Positions 1 to 6,573 of a stretch of 6,685 nucleotides of DNA are shown here, one piece after another. Origin of the DNA: Kiritimatiellia bacterium (lineage in GTDB: Bacteria; Verrucomicrobiota; Kiritimatiellia; RFP12; DVOR01); NCBI GenBank assembly GCA_017548245.1, contig JAFYMU010000183.1, positions 1 to 6,685 of the forward strand. The letters run 5' to 3'. Positions within the stretch are counted from its first letter, which is position 1. Every line of letters starts with the position of its first letter. A program made the translations under genes and the position numbers. The notes below the pieces were generated by a model. That model was not told the origin of the DNA. It did not search any database and was given only the letters and a program-made list of their open reading frames with translations.

Positions 1-2
1 GT

Positions 3-470
3 GAAGTTACGACTTGAGATGTTGCCATAACGGTCAGCCGCGAGCGAACTGTCCAAGAGGCGTTCGCCACGATACTTCACGGCAAAGGCGATGAGCAACT
101 GTTCATACTTCGCCGCATACACAGGGCCAACGAGTTTGGCAAGTTTGACGAAGTTGTGAATCACATTGGGATTCGGAGGATACTCGAGTGCGAAGGTGGC
201 ATTCAAGACTGCAGGGTGTTCCAACAACCAATCCCAAGTCTTTTCAGAGAACTTGAGATGAGGCGTCACGAGTCGCAAGCAGTGATCAAAATACTCATCA
301 CGCACGGCTTCATTGAAGATGAAACCCGAGTCAAACAAAGCCGCATCCAACCACCGCAAATCACCATTGTCGGTGATGGGAATTGGATTACGATAAGCGC
401 CTAAATCCTTCACCTGTGCAGACGCAAACACAGGGAGCAATGCCATAAGGGCAATCCATACGTATTTCAT
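3..470 (-). CDS. Partial secreted protein, N-terminal 156 residues (possible PVC-type transglutaminase-like protein)
   Basis: An open frame reads leftward from ATG at 470-468 to the window edge with no stop, so the C-terminus lies outside. Residues 1-18 are a good Sec signal peptide: K2, a hydrophobic core around residues 4-15, then A16-S-A18 before Q19, fitting signal peptidase I cleavage. There is no lipobox cysteine, so the product should be periplasmic or exported. The mature part seen so far looks helical and soluble. The stretch at about 74-135 (a WDWLLEHP motif, then LLIAFAVKY) recalls the N-terminal region of large secreted transglutaminase-like proteins of planctomycetes and relatives. 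That link is from memory, and the catalytic Cys-His-Asp part would lie beyond the window. No Shine-Dalgarno precedes the ATG. The gene follows the manC terminator and has its own promoter-like sequence, so it is probably a separate transcription unit. Existence is well supported; function is weakly supported. Confidence 0.8.
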   Translation of the reverse strand, partial: MKYVWIALMALLPVFASAQVKDLGAYRNPIPITDNGDLRWLDAALFDSGFIFNEAVRDEYFDHCLRLVTPHLKFSEKTWDWLLEHPAVLNATFALEYPPNPNVIHNFVKLAKLVGPVYAAKYEQLLIAFAVKYRGERLLDSSLAADRYGNISSRNF

Positions 471-478
471 GATGCCGT

Positions 479-507
479 ATGGTATCAAAAAAAAGCGTGA
501 GATTCAA
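479..507 (-). promoter_or_regulatory. Sigma-70-like promoter for the partial secreted-protein gene
   Basis: Reading leftward: TTGAAT (507-502) as -35, a 17-nt spacer, then TACCAT (484-479) as -10, preceded by TG at the extended -10 position. Only 8 nt separate the -10 from the ATG at 470, so the predicted start of transcription falls on or within a base or two of the start codon. The mRNA would be leaderless or nearly so, consistent with the absence of a ribosome binding site. Predicted from sequence only. Confidence 0.5.
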
Positions 508-523
508 CACTATTAAGGAAAGG

Positions 524-556
524 AAAAAGGGGAAAAAGCCCCCTTTTTGAGGCTTT
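524..556 (-). terminator. Intrinsic terminator downstream of manC, with two mutually exclusive hairpins
   Basis: Two hairpins share the same bases. One pairs 524-532 with 540-548 in a perfect 9-bp stem (AAAAAGGGG against CCCCTTTTT) around a 7-nt loop. The other pairs 535-540 with 551-556 (AAAGCC against GGCTTT) around a 10-nt loop and, on the minus strand, is followed by a pyrimidine tract TTCCCCTTTTT. The element begins 18 nt after the manC stop codon, where a terminator for the leftward operon is expected. Confidence 0.7.
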
Positions 557-573
557 GTTTTACCCCTATGAGG

Positions 574-1608
574 CTACTTTGTGTCGTCAGCAATCCACTG
601 CGGGATGCGATGGGCCTCGGAGGTTGGGCAAATCACTGTGACGGTGGGCGTTTGGGCCACTAACAAATCGGCCATGTGCGCCACAATGACCTTGTGCTGC
701 GGGGTGGTGGAGAGCACGATGCACCGTTCGGCCTGCTCAAAGTGTCCAACGCCATTGGTGCGGTTGTGCATCTCGTCCTCGGGCAAATGACGTGCGAGGG
801 CAGGATAGGAACCCACATCATCCCAGTCAAAGGTGCCTTCCACCACGGTGAAGGCGTCGCAGGGTTCCATCACCGCGTAGTCAAAGGCGATGGCAGGAAC
901 GGTGTTGTAGAGCGTTTCAACGGCTTCAGGATTGTCCAGTAAAGGGCTAAAGGCCGGGGCAAGCGAACGGATCTGCGCATCAAGCACATCGGCTTGCCAG
1001 ATAAACATGCCTGCATTCCAAAGGAAGTTGCCCGCATTGAGATAGGTCTTTGCGGTGGATGAATCGGGCTTTTCGGTAAATCCAACACCTTCTTTTGCGC
1101 TTCCCGTCTCGGTCGCAACGGATTTTCCACAGGCGATGTAACCATATTCGGTGGCAGGTCGCGTGGGGTGGATGCCAAGCGTTACGATTTGACGTCGCGT
1201 CTTGGCCAAGGTGCATGCCGTCTGAATGGCCTCTTGGAAGGTGGCCGTATCGTGGATGAGGTGGTCGGCGGGTAAGACTACACCAATGCCCTCGGCACAA
1301 CGCTTCCGCAGGAGTCCGCAAATCCACGCCATCGCCGCCGCCGTATTGCGTGCTTGGGGTTCGCAGAGGATTTGTGTTTGGGGAAGGTGCGGTAGGGTTC
1401 GCGCAACGACCTCACGCAGGGACTGCGTGGTAACGATAAAGATGCGATCAGGTGGCGTCAATCCTTGGATGCGCTCAAGGGTTCGTTCAATGAGCGTTTT
1501 GCTTTCAAACAACGGTAAAAAGGGCTTGGGCTGCGTCGCCGTGGAGAGCGGCCATAACCGTTCGCCACGACCGCCTGCCAAGATAAAAAACGTTGGTTGA
1601 TGGGGCAT
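574..1608 (-). CDS. manC: Mannose-1-phosphate guanylyltransferase (GDP-mannose pyrophosphorylase)
   Basis: This cytoplasmic enzyme makes GDP-mannose and pyrophosphate from mannose-1-phosphate and GTP, supplying mannose and derived sugars for cell-surface glycans. The 344 residues carry the nucleotidyltransferase signature GGRGERLWPLS (12-22), with K28 in the following QPKPFLPL. Other family motifs are EPQARNTAAA (83-92), PADHLI (113-118) with the metal-binding type Asp115, the FTEKP sugar-binding motif (177-181), NAGMFIW (198-204), FDYAVME (242-248) and FDWDDVGSY (260-268). It is the short form: the C-terminal phosphomannose isomerase domain of the roughly 470-residue bifunctional enzymes is absent, so mannose-1-phosphate must be supplied by other genes. 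It is the last gene of the operon, 11 nt after queA and before a terminator. No Shine-Dalgarno is seen before the ATG, which directly precedes the glycine-rich strand as the fold requires. Other hexose-1-phosphate nucleotidyltransferases are less likely given the W in RLWPLS. Confidence 0.95.
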   Translation of the reverse strand: MPHQPTFFILAGGRGERLWPLSTATQPKPFLPLFESKTLIERTLERIQGLTPPDRIFIVTTQSLREVVARTLPHLPQTQILCEPQARNTAAAMAWICGLLRKRCAEGIGVVLPADHLIHDTATFQEAIQTACTLAKTRRQIVTLGIHPTRPATEYGYIACGKSVATETGSAKEGVGFTEKPDSSTAKTYLNAGNFLWNAGMFIWQADVLDAQIRSLAPAFSPLLDNPEAVETLYNTVPAIAFDYAVMEPCDAFTVVEGTFDWDDVGSYPALARHLPEDEMHNRTNGVGHFEQAERCIVLSTTPQHKVIVAHMADLLVAQTPTVTVICPTSEAHRIPQWIADDTK

Positions 1609-1619
1609 CGCAAAGAATC

Positions 1620-2696
1620 TTAAAGAATGAGCATGCAGTCGCCGTAGGAGAAGAAACGGTAACGTTCGCGCACTGCTTCTTCATAGGCCGCCAACACGCG
1701 TTCGCGTCCTGCGAGTGCCGAAATCATCATAATCAACGTGGACTGCGGCAGGTGAAAGTTGGTGAGCATGGCATCAATCGCCTTGAAGGTGTAGGGCGGA
1801 TAGATGAAGGCGGTGCTGCTACCGTGGGTTGCCACAATTTCACCATTGTGCAACGCCGCCACCGTTTCCAAGGTGCGGACCGAAGTGGAGCCCACGGCAA
1901 TCACGCGTCCGCCGGCAGCCTTGGTCTCACGAATCGCTTGCACGGTGGCTTCGGGCACTTCATAGAATTCGGCGTCCATCTTGTGCTCTTCCACACGTTC
2001 CGCCTTCACAGGCTTGAAGGTGCCAGGGCCCACATGGAGCGTTACAAAGGCGCGTTTCACGCCCATGGCTTCCAGTTCGTTCAAGAGTGCTTCGGTAAAG
2101 TGCAAGCCGGCAGTCGGTGCCGCCACCGCGCCCACCTTCTGAGCATAGACCGTCTGATAACGTTCTTTGTCCAAACGTGCCATTTCGGGATCATTAGCAT
2201 TGCGGCGAATGTAGGGCGGCACGGGCGTGAGACCATGTGCATCCAAGACGACCATCAACGGTTCTTCGGAGACAAAGCGCACCAAGGAGTGACCCTCTTC
2301 GTCCTTGTCCAACACATTGGCGCGCAAGTTGCCTTGGGCACAGAGAATGGTGTGTCCAGCGCGTGCCTTACGGCCACTGCCGCACATGCAACGCCATTGC
2401 GAGGTGAAGCGGCCATCGGCTTCAGATTCGGGTTCGCGACAATCGAGCAATAAGAGTTCGGCCGCGCCACCAGTATCTTCCCAATTGCCAAGGATGCGCG
2501 CGGGGAAGACGCGGGTGTTGTTGAGGATTAACAAATCGCCAGGACGAAGATAGTTGGTAATATCGCTGATGTGCTGATGTTCAAGGGTGTCTGCCGCACG
2601 GTCAAGCACCATCATACGCGAGGTGCCACGCACTTCAGGGGGAACTTGTGCAATGAGTTCTTCGGGGAGATTGTAATCAAAGTCCGCTGTGAGCAT
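1620..2696 (-). CDS. queA: tRNA preQ1(34) S-adenosylmethionine ribosyltransferase-isomerase (queuosine synthesis)
   Basis: QueA moves and rearranges the ribosyl part of S-adenosylmethionine onto preQ1 at the wobble base of GUN-anticodon tRNAs, giving epoxyqueuosine; it acts in the cytoplasm. The 358 residues start at ATG 2696 with MLTADFDYNLPEELIAQ, the usual family N-terminus. The open frame extends upstream to 2852, but those 52 codons lie inside the preceding gene and show no family similarity. Motifs in order: NNTRVFPAR (59-67), PPYIRR (160-165), DKERYQTVYA (176-185), GAVAAPTAGLHFT (189-201), LHVGPGTF (220-227), HKMDAEFY (238-245), GSTSVRTLE (269-277), LTNFHLPQSTL (311-321) and the C-terminal YRFFSYGDCMLIL (346-358). 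Length is normal for the family. Two mild oddities: an acidic stretch at about 87-99, and GSGRK (106-110) where many homologues have RPGRK. The start lies inside the end of the membrane-protein gene (20-nt overlap), which suggests translational coupling; only a weak purine stretch precedes the ATG. Confidence 0.96.
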   Translation of the reverse strand: MLTADFDYNLPEELIAQVPPEVRGTSRMMVLDRAADTLEHQHISDITNYLRPGDLLILNNTRVFPARILGNWEDTGGAAELLLLDCREPESEADGRFTSQWRCMCGSGRKARAGHTILCAQGNLRANVLDKDEEGHSLVRFVSEEPLMVVLDAHGLTPVPPYIRRNANDPEMARLDKERYQTVYAQKVGAVAAPTAGLHFTEALLNELEAMGVKRAFVTLHVGPGTFKPVKAERVEEHKMDAEFYEVPEATVQAIRETKAAGGRVIAVGSTSVRTLETVAALHNGEIVATHGSSTAFIYPPYTFKAIDAMLTNFHLPQSTLIMMISALAGRERVLAAYEEAVRERYRFFSYGDCMLIL

Positions 2697-5460
2697 GGCC
2701 GTCTTTCTGGATACAAGAACCTGTGGCAGTGGCTTGTTGAATTGCATTACGATAACGGGCTGCGGCCTCGGGGCCGAGTTCTTCTTCAAGCAATGCCGCA
2801 TACAGGTGGGTGGCAATTGGATGGAGCGGATAGTATAGCAAACACGTTTCAATATCGATACGGTTTTGTTCCGCGCTGCTACTTGGATTGTTCAAAAGAT
2901 GGGCCCAAAGGCGATATTGGCGCGGGTTGGAACGTAACCAGCCTTGGCAAACGACGCGTGCGTGGGCAGGTGCACTTGCTTCCAACTTATCAAGTACGCG
3001 GCAGCAGAGTTCTTCAATCAATGCAGGCGTCTTTGCCAATCGTTCACGCACGTTGAAACCGCCCGCAAAGGCAATCGCTGTTTCCATTTGGTCGGCCGCA
3101 AGGAGTGCATTGACGTAGTAGAGGGCGTAAGCAAAGACGCCGTCGCGCGAGAAGAAGGCCAACATCTTATCGGAGGTGCGATCGCGCAAATGGGAAACGC
3201 GATTGCGGAAGAGCACCGTCAAGGCATCGCGCCCGCGCAACGATGCTGCGTGGCGCTGATAGAGTTGCGCTGACAGCGGATTGTCGGGGTAAAGGCAGAA
3301 GAAGAGTTCCATCTCTGCGCATTCGGGGTCGCTCTTTTCGGCGGCGATGGCGGCTTCTGCCTCTGGCAGGTTGAGCATCGCAATGAGGTGTTCCGACTTT
3401 GAAAGTTGTTTGGGAACGTGACGATAGAGGTAGAGAATCTCTTCCAAAACGGCGGGTGCATTGCCCAACCGCAGACGGCGCAAACGGCTAGCGGAACAGA
3501 ATCCTTGCGTTTGCACGGGGCCATAACGGTACTCAAAGGTCAGCGCATCGTGTTCGCTCGGCGCTTTCCAACGCGGTTCTGCTTCAAGGACATCACGCGC
3601 CGCATCAAGTTCTTCCTGTGTGATGGCAATCATCTGTTCCTTCAACGCCGCCAACGAGAGTTTGACGCCCGGATTCTCGGGGTCAAGGGTTCGGGCAAGG
3701 CGAAGGTGGGTGACTGCAATTTCGGGTTCGGTCCGAAGGGCGCATGCGGCGTGTTCACGTGCTGCCAAACGGTTGAGTTGGGTAACGCAACGCTTGCCGA
3801 TGGTCGTGGAACCCACTGGCGTGTCGCTCAGTACCCGTGCTGCACGCGCCGCTTCAACGGCCGCCGTTTGGGCATCAAGGTGGGTCAAAATGCCCAAGGT
3901 GTTCTTCTCGGTGAGGAGATATTGGCGGAGGGGTTCGCCACCCAACTTGGTGAGGCGACGCAAGAGTGGGTCGGTTGCCGCCAGTTGTCCTAAGACGGGA
4001 TGCTGGGCAAGCGAGGCTTCGGTGACGGTGGCGAAATCTTCCGTTTGCGGATAGACGGGCTTCTGGGCAATCACGCGTCGTGCGAGCATACCGAAGGTGT
4101 CGGGATTGGGCGTAATCCACAGTTGGGTGTCTTCGGGCAAGAGTTGGTCTAAAATAGGAGCAACGGTCTCCATTGCGTGTGCCATCGGGCGACCCGAACC
4201 CGTTAGGGCGTTAATGAAACCTTGCGTGAGGGTGTAGGACCCCAAGAGGATAAAGGTGGTGGAGAGTGCTAAGAGGCGAACCTTTCGGCGGTTCCAACGG
4301 TGGGTGTGTTCGAGGAGGTGGTGGAGCCACGAACCGAAGAGGACACCGAGGCAAAGGATGGCCATGCATCCGCCAACGATGCAGAGCGCATTGGGTTCTT
4401 CCAGGAGTTCCCACGCAGAGGCGGGCCACTGCAAGAGGAGTACAGCGCCGAGGGCTATGCATGCGAGTTGGCCAATAATCGGGGCGCCCAGTTTCAAGTA
4501 GGCAAAGGGGAAGGTGCCGAGGAAGAGTGCCGCCGCCGTAAGGAAGAGCACGAGGGGTACGAGGCCCTCAAAGGCGGTAAAGCTACGAATTGTGGCAGGG
4601 AGGGTTGCGGAGAGTTGTTGCGCCCAAATAATTAATGTATTGGGAAGCGGTGCGTGCGTCACATTGAGCATGGAGGCCCAAGCACCTGTTACCAGCACGG
4701 AGGCAATAAGGCCAAGGATGATTCCTGCGCCACCCATCATGGCATAGATGAGACGTCCCCGTGCTTCACGCTTCAAGAAGATGCCGCCTGCGAGTACAAA
4801 CGCAAAGGCCGCCACTGGCAGCAGCATCGCGTGGGTTAAGGAGAGGTAGGCGATGCCAGCCGTGGTGAGAAGCAACCAAAAGGCGTGGCGTAACTTTGCC
4901 GATTCGGCTAAGATGAGTTGCTGCGCGGCGTGCCAACGGAATTCAAGCGCTGCTGTCAGGGTGGCGACTGCGATTAAGGCCGCAAGCGATTGCGGGTAGG
5001 GGCGCGTTGCTGTTGCCCAAAGCGGCAAGAGCGTTGTCGCCAAGAGTGCCGTGCCAAAACCCGTTGCCAAAGAGGCGTGGGAGATGGAGAAGAGGGCTCG
5101 ATCGAGTTCGTTCTGACGAATGCCTGTTAGGTCAAGACAGGAATGGCGTACCGTGGCGATGGCCGAACGGAAGAGGCAGGTAACAATCGCCGCGCCAATT
5201 AAACATTGGACAAAGCCAATCGCAGTGCACAACGACTGCGACGGAATAAACTGCAACAACGTTCGGAAAAAGACCACATCCGTCGGGCTATTTAACAACG
5301 CTGACGCGTGCGCGGGATAGCATAGCGCCGTCAAATATTCCGAAGAAAGCCCGAGATACGGCACAAAGGCCGCTGAAATAAGATAAAACAAGAGCGCTGC
5401 CGCAAAAACGACAAAACTCCAGATTAAGCCAACGCCATGGCGTTTTAATAAATCCGTCAT
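2677..5460 (-). CDS. Large polytopic membrane protein with TPR-like C-terminal half (GT-C/DUF2723-like layout)
   Basis: The family is not recognised with certainty. From ATG 5460 the product has 927 residues. The first 415 or so hold about 11 hydrophobic segments, roughly at 12-33, 77-98, 129-150, 158-174, 193-209, 211-229, 237-260, 299-321, 326-346, 358-378 and 395-415. Residues 425-927 are soluble and mostly helical, with TPR-like stretches at about 573-608, 665-740 and 775-910. The layout (short N-terminus, first loop with E41 after membrane segment 1, many membrane segments, then a helical-repeat domain) resembles GT-C glycosyltransferases and DUF2723 (TMEM260-type) proteins, but the usual acidic G-D-S-G-E type motif is degenerate, with only LSSEY at 38-42. 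Activity on a lipid-linked sugar is therefore inference. A GTG at 5493 would add 11 residues; ATG 5460 is preferred because the predicted transcription start lies at the GTG. It heads the operon and overlaps queA by 20 nt. Confidence 0.85.
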   Translation of the reverse strand: MTDLLKRHGVGLIWSFVVFAAALLFYLISAAFVPYLGLSSEYLTALCYPAHASALLNSPTDVVFFRTLLQFIPSQSLCTAIGFVQCLIGAAIVTCLFRSAIATVRHSCLDLTGIRQNELDRALFSISHASLATGFGTALLATTLLPLWATATRPYPQSLAALIAVATLTAALEFRWHAAQQLILAESAKLRHAFWLLLTTAGIAYLSLTHAMLLPVAAFAFVLAGGIFLKREARGRLIYAMMGGAGIILGLIASVLVTGAWASMLNVTHAPLPNTLIIWAQQLSATLPATIRSFTAFEGLVPLVLFLTAAALFLGTFPFAYLKLGAPIIGQLACIALGAVLLLQWPASAWELLEEPNALCIVGGCMAILCLGVLFGSWLHHLLEHTHRWNRRKVRLLALSTTFILLGSYTLTQGFINALTGSGRPMAHAMETVAPILDQLLPEDTQLWITPNPDTFGMLARRVIAQKPVYPQTEDFATVTEASLAQHPVLGQLAATDPLLRRLTKLGGEPLRQYLLTEKNTLGILTHLDAQTAAVEAARAARVLSDTPVGSTTIGKRCVTQLNRLAAREHAACALRTEPEIAVTHLRLARTLDPENPGVKLSLAALKEQMIAITQEELDAARDVLEAEPRWKAPSEHDALTFEYRYGPVQTQGFCSASRLRRLRLGNAPAVLEEILYLYRHVPKQLSKSEHLIAMLNLPEAEAAIAAEKSDPECAEMELFFCLYPDNPLSAQLYQRHAASLRGRDALTVLFRNRVSHLRDRTSDKMLAFFSRDGVFAYALYYVNALLAADQMETAIAFAGGFNVRERLAKTPALIEELCCRVLDKLEASAPAHARVVCQGWLRSNPRQYRLWAHLLNNPSSSAEQNRIDIETCLLYYPLHPIATHLYAALLEEELGPEAAARYRNAIQQATATGSCIQKDGHAHSGL

Positions 5461-5499
5461 ATTTGCACCATAAATTTTGTATAAAGACTGCACACCATT

Positions 5500-5530
5500 A
5501 CTATACCATAAATAAACACCCTTGTGTCAC
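5500..5530 (-). promoter_or_regulatory. Extended -10 promoter for the membrane protein-queA-manC operon
   Basis: Reading leftward, TGGTATAGT (5508-5500) is an extended -10 with hexamer TATAGT, five of six to consensus. GTGACA (5530-5525), five of six to TTGACA, lies upstream with a 19-nt spacer, longer than ideal but tolerable with an extended -10. Transcription would start near 5493, giving a leader of about 33 nt to ATG 5460, or a leaderless GTG start at 5493. No Shine-Dalgarno is visible in that leader. Confidence 0.55.
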
Positions 5531-5655
5531 CCTGCGATGCATGAGCGAGTAATGCACAACCCGTGCGACCTCCTTACGTTCACCCGCTTGGACTGATTTG
5601 TACACCGAACGTGCTGCGGGAGTATTCATTTTCAGGTGATTTTAAAATGAACGAT

Positions 5656-5683
5656 TTGACAAAAAATGATAAAAGAGTATACT
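5656..5683 (+). promoter_or_regulatory. Near-consensus sigma-70 promoter for the rightward membrane-protein gene
   Basis: TTGACA (5656-5661, six of six) is followed after 16 nt by TATACT (5678-5683, five of six). The surroundings are AT-rich, including an A run directly after the -35. Transcription would start near 5690, leaving a leader of about 30 nt before ATG 5720. It is the best promoter match in the window and points away from the leftward operon promoter about 150 nt to its left. Confidence 0.75.
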
Positions 5684-5705
5684 GTAAGAAAATGTTGTTA
5701 ATGCA

Positions 5706-5711
5706 AAAGGA
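5706..5711 (+). promoter_or_regulatory. Ribosome binding site that fixes the start at ATG 5720
   Basis: AAAGGA ends 8 nt before ATG 5720, an ideal spacing. An in-frame TTG at 5714 would have only a 2-nt spacer, so the ATG is the likely start. This is the only convincing Shine-Dalgarno before an accepted gene in the window. Confidence 0.7.
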
Positions 5712-5719
5712 TTTTGAGC

Positions 5720-6358
5720 ATGAAATTCATCTCTCCCGAACAGCCATCAAAAGTGCACATTTGTTTGCGCTATTTGATTTATTTCTCTCTAACGGTTGGA
5801 TTTGCATATTCCATTCATTTACTCGCTGCAATCTACCAAGGAAAGACATTTGTTGAACACGGTGTTGTTGAAAACTTGCAGATTGCATGCTTGTGGTTAT
5901 CAACATTAATCTTTTCAATACAAATTATTCTGTTAAAGAAGCATCGCGCCCTCTTGATGTTATTTGCGTCTTTTTGTTGCTTTGCCTCTATTCGCGAACT
6001 GGATTCGTTCTTTGAACGACTGCTCCCGTTGATAAGTTGGAAATTCTCCTGTCTATTCCCCATCGGAGCGATTGGTTATTTGATTTATGACCGGAAACAG
6101 GCCGCTAAGTCAATTACCGCCTTCATTGGTACACCTGCCTTTTCCTTGATGACAACGTTAATGTTCATCTTCATTGCCGTAGCGCAAGTGATTGGAAATA
6201 AGGAACTTATTCTCAATTCAAATCCAGGTTTGCAAGACGTTAAACTCGTTCGTCGCCTGCTTGAAGAAGGAACCGAATTGATTGCTTACTTCTTGTTGGT
6301 CTTATCCTCGGTGGAAATGTACTTCTCAATGAAGCACCAAGACAAAAACCAAAATTAA
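5720..6358 (+). CDS. Uncharacterised six-segment membrane protein with conserved-looking acidic motifs
   Basis: I cannot name the family. The 212-residue product has about six hydrophobic segments, roughly at 14-38, 49-72, 77-91, 109-123, 138-158 and 185-204, and almost no soluble domain, so it should be an inner-membrane protein. Acidic residues sit at or next to membrane segments in three motifs: VEHGVVENLQ (45-54), RELDSFFE (92-99) and EEGTELIAYF (182-191). Such clusters suggest a functional site in or near the membrane. I recall uncharacterised membrane families with a similar R-E-x-D pattern after the third segment, but cannot identify one. Base composition is clearly AT-richer than the leftward operon (sampled lines 32-47% GC against about 60%), and unlike the operon genes it has a strong promoter and a Shine-Dalgarno. 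It stands alone and divergent, which suggests separate, possibly foreign, origin. No canonical terminator follows the TAA at 6356-6358. Confidence 0.85.
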   Translation: MKFISPEQPSKVHICLRYLIYFSLTVGFAYSIHLLAAIYQGKTFVEHGVVENLQIACLWLSTLIFSIQIILLKKHRALLMLFASFCCFASIRELDSFFERLLPLISWKFSCLFPIGAIGYLIYDRKQAAKSITAFIGTPAFSLMTTLMFIFIAVAQVIGNKELILNSNPGLQDVKLVRRLLEEGTELIAYFLLVLSSVEMYFSMKHQDKNQN

Positions 6359-6406
6359 GCGGGTTCAACAACACGGAAGCCTGATGCGCTCCTTTGCAAG
6401 ATCACG

Positions 6407-6488
6407 GAGCTTGACGCTCGCTACGCTCACTGACTCGACTATTGGGGACGAGCTTGTCGAGTCAAGGAGTGGAACGACTGTCAAGCTC
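6407..6488. repeat. 9-bp long-range inverted repeat, third member of the interlocking set
   Basis: GAGCTTGAC (6407-6415) pairs exactly with GTCAAGCTC (6480-6488). Its right arm shares bases with the right arm of the 16-bp repeat, so it competes for that segment. GAGCTTG also recurs directly at 6450-6456. Confidence 0.55.
6431..6464. repeat. 9-bp inverted repeat interleaved with the 16-bp hairpin
   Basis: TGACTCGAC (6431-6439) pairs with GTCGAGTCA (6456-6464) around a 16-nt loop. The loop holds nearly all of the left arm of the 16-bp inverted repeat, while that repeat's right arm lies outside, so the two stems can form only as alternatives or as a pseudoknot. Confidence 0.65.
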
Positions 6489-6497
6489 GTCCCCAAT
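6441..6497. repeat. Perfect 16-bp inverted repeat with 25-nt loop (REP- or MITE-like hairpin)
   Basis: ATTGGGGACGAGCTTG (6441-6456) is matched exactly by its reverse complement at 6482-6497. The loop 6457-6481 can form a small inner stem, AGTC (6460-6463) with GACT (6476-6479). No T tract follows on the plus strand, so it is a poor intrinsic terminator. It looks more like a palindromic repeat element or the stem of a structured transcript. Confidence 0.75.
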
Positions 6498-6509
6498 CGC
6501 GTAAAATCC

Positions 6510-6573
6510 TCCTGGCAGTCCTTTTGAATCGAGGCTCAATTGAGAACGAGCTCCAACAGTCCCACCGATTAAC
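6510..6573. repeat. Intergenic direct repeat, copy 1
   Basis: A unit of about 64 nt opening with TCCTGGCAGTCCTTT, with a middle block TTGAGAACG and ending ACAGTCCCACCG then TTAAC. It aligns with 6625-6685: the opening 15 bases differ at one position, and the middle and closing blocks are clearly alike. A 10-nt palindrome CTCAATTGAG (6535-6544) is present only in this copy. Confidence 0.65.

Noticed and set aside
156..404. Plus-strand open frame of 82 codons at the left end
   Set aside because: It is antisense to the partial secreted-protein gene, whose signal peptide and start position are much better supported.
1593..2453. Long plus-strand open frame opposite queA (286 codons)
   Set aside because: It lies entirely antisense to queA, whose motifs are unmistakable. 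Its His- and Gly-rich, low-hydrophobicity product is typical of a mirror frame in GC-rich coding DNA, and no start signals precede it.
3406..3993. Plus-strand open frame of 195 codons inside the large membrane-protein gene
   Set aside because: It is antisense to the soluble half of that protein, has no ribosome binding site or promoter, and shows no recognisable domain.
5457..5498. 13-codon leader frame whose TGA stop overlaps the ATG of the large membrane protein (ATGA)
   Set aside because: Its ATG at 5498 lies upstream of the predicted transcription start near 5493, so the best promoter would not include it, and so short a frame can easily arise by chance.
5576..5612. 6-bp inverted repeat ACGTTC / GAACGT in the divergent promoter region
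   Set aside because: The arms are short with a 25-nt gap and do not overlap either promoter core, so there is too little to call an operator.
5647..5856. Short plus-strand frame starting at ATG 5647, preceded by AGGTGA at good spacing
   Set aside because: It runs over the strong promoter at 5656-5683 and then out of frame into the membrane-protein gene. Its product has no domain or membrane pattern of its own, although the Shine-Dalgarno-like site makes it worth remembering.
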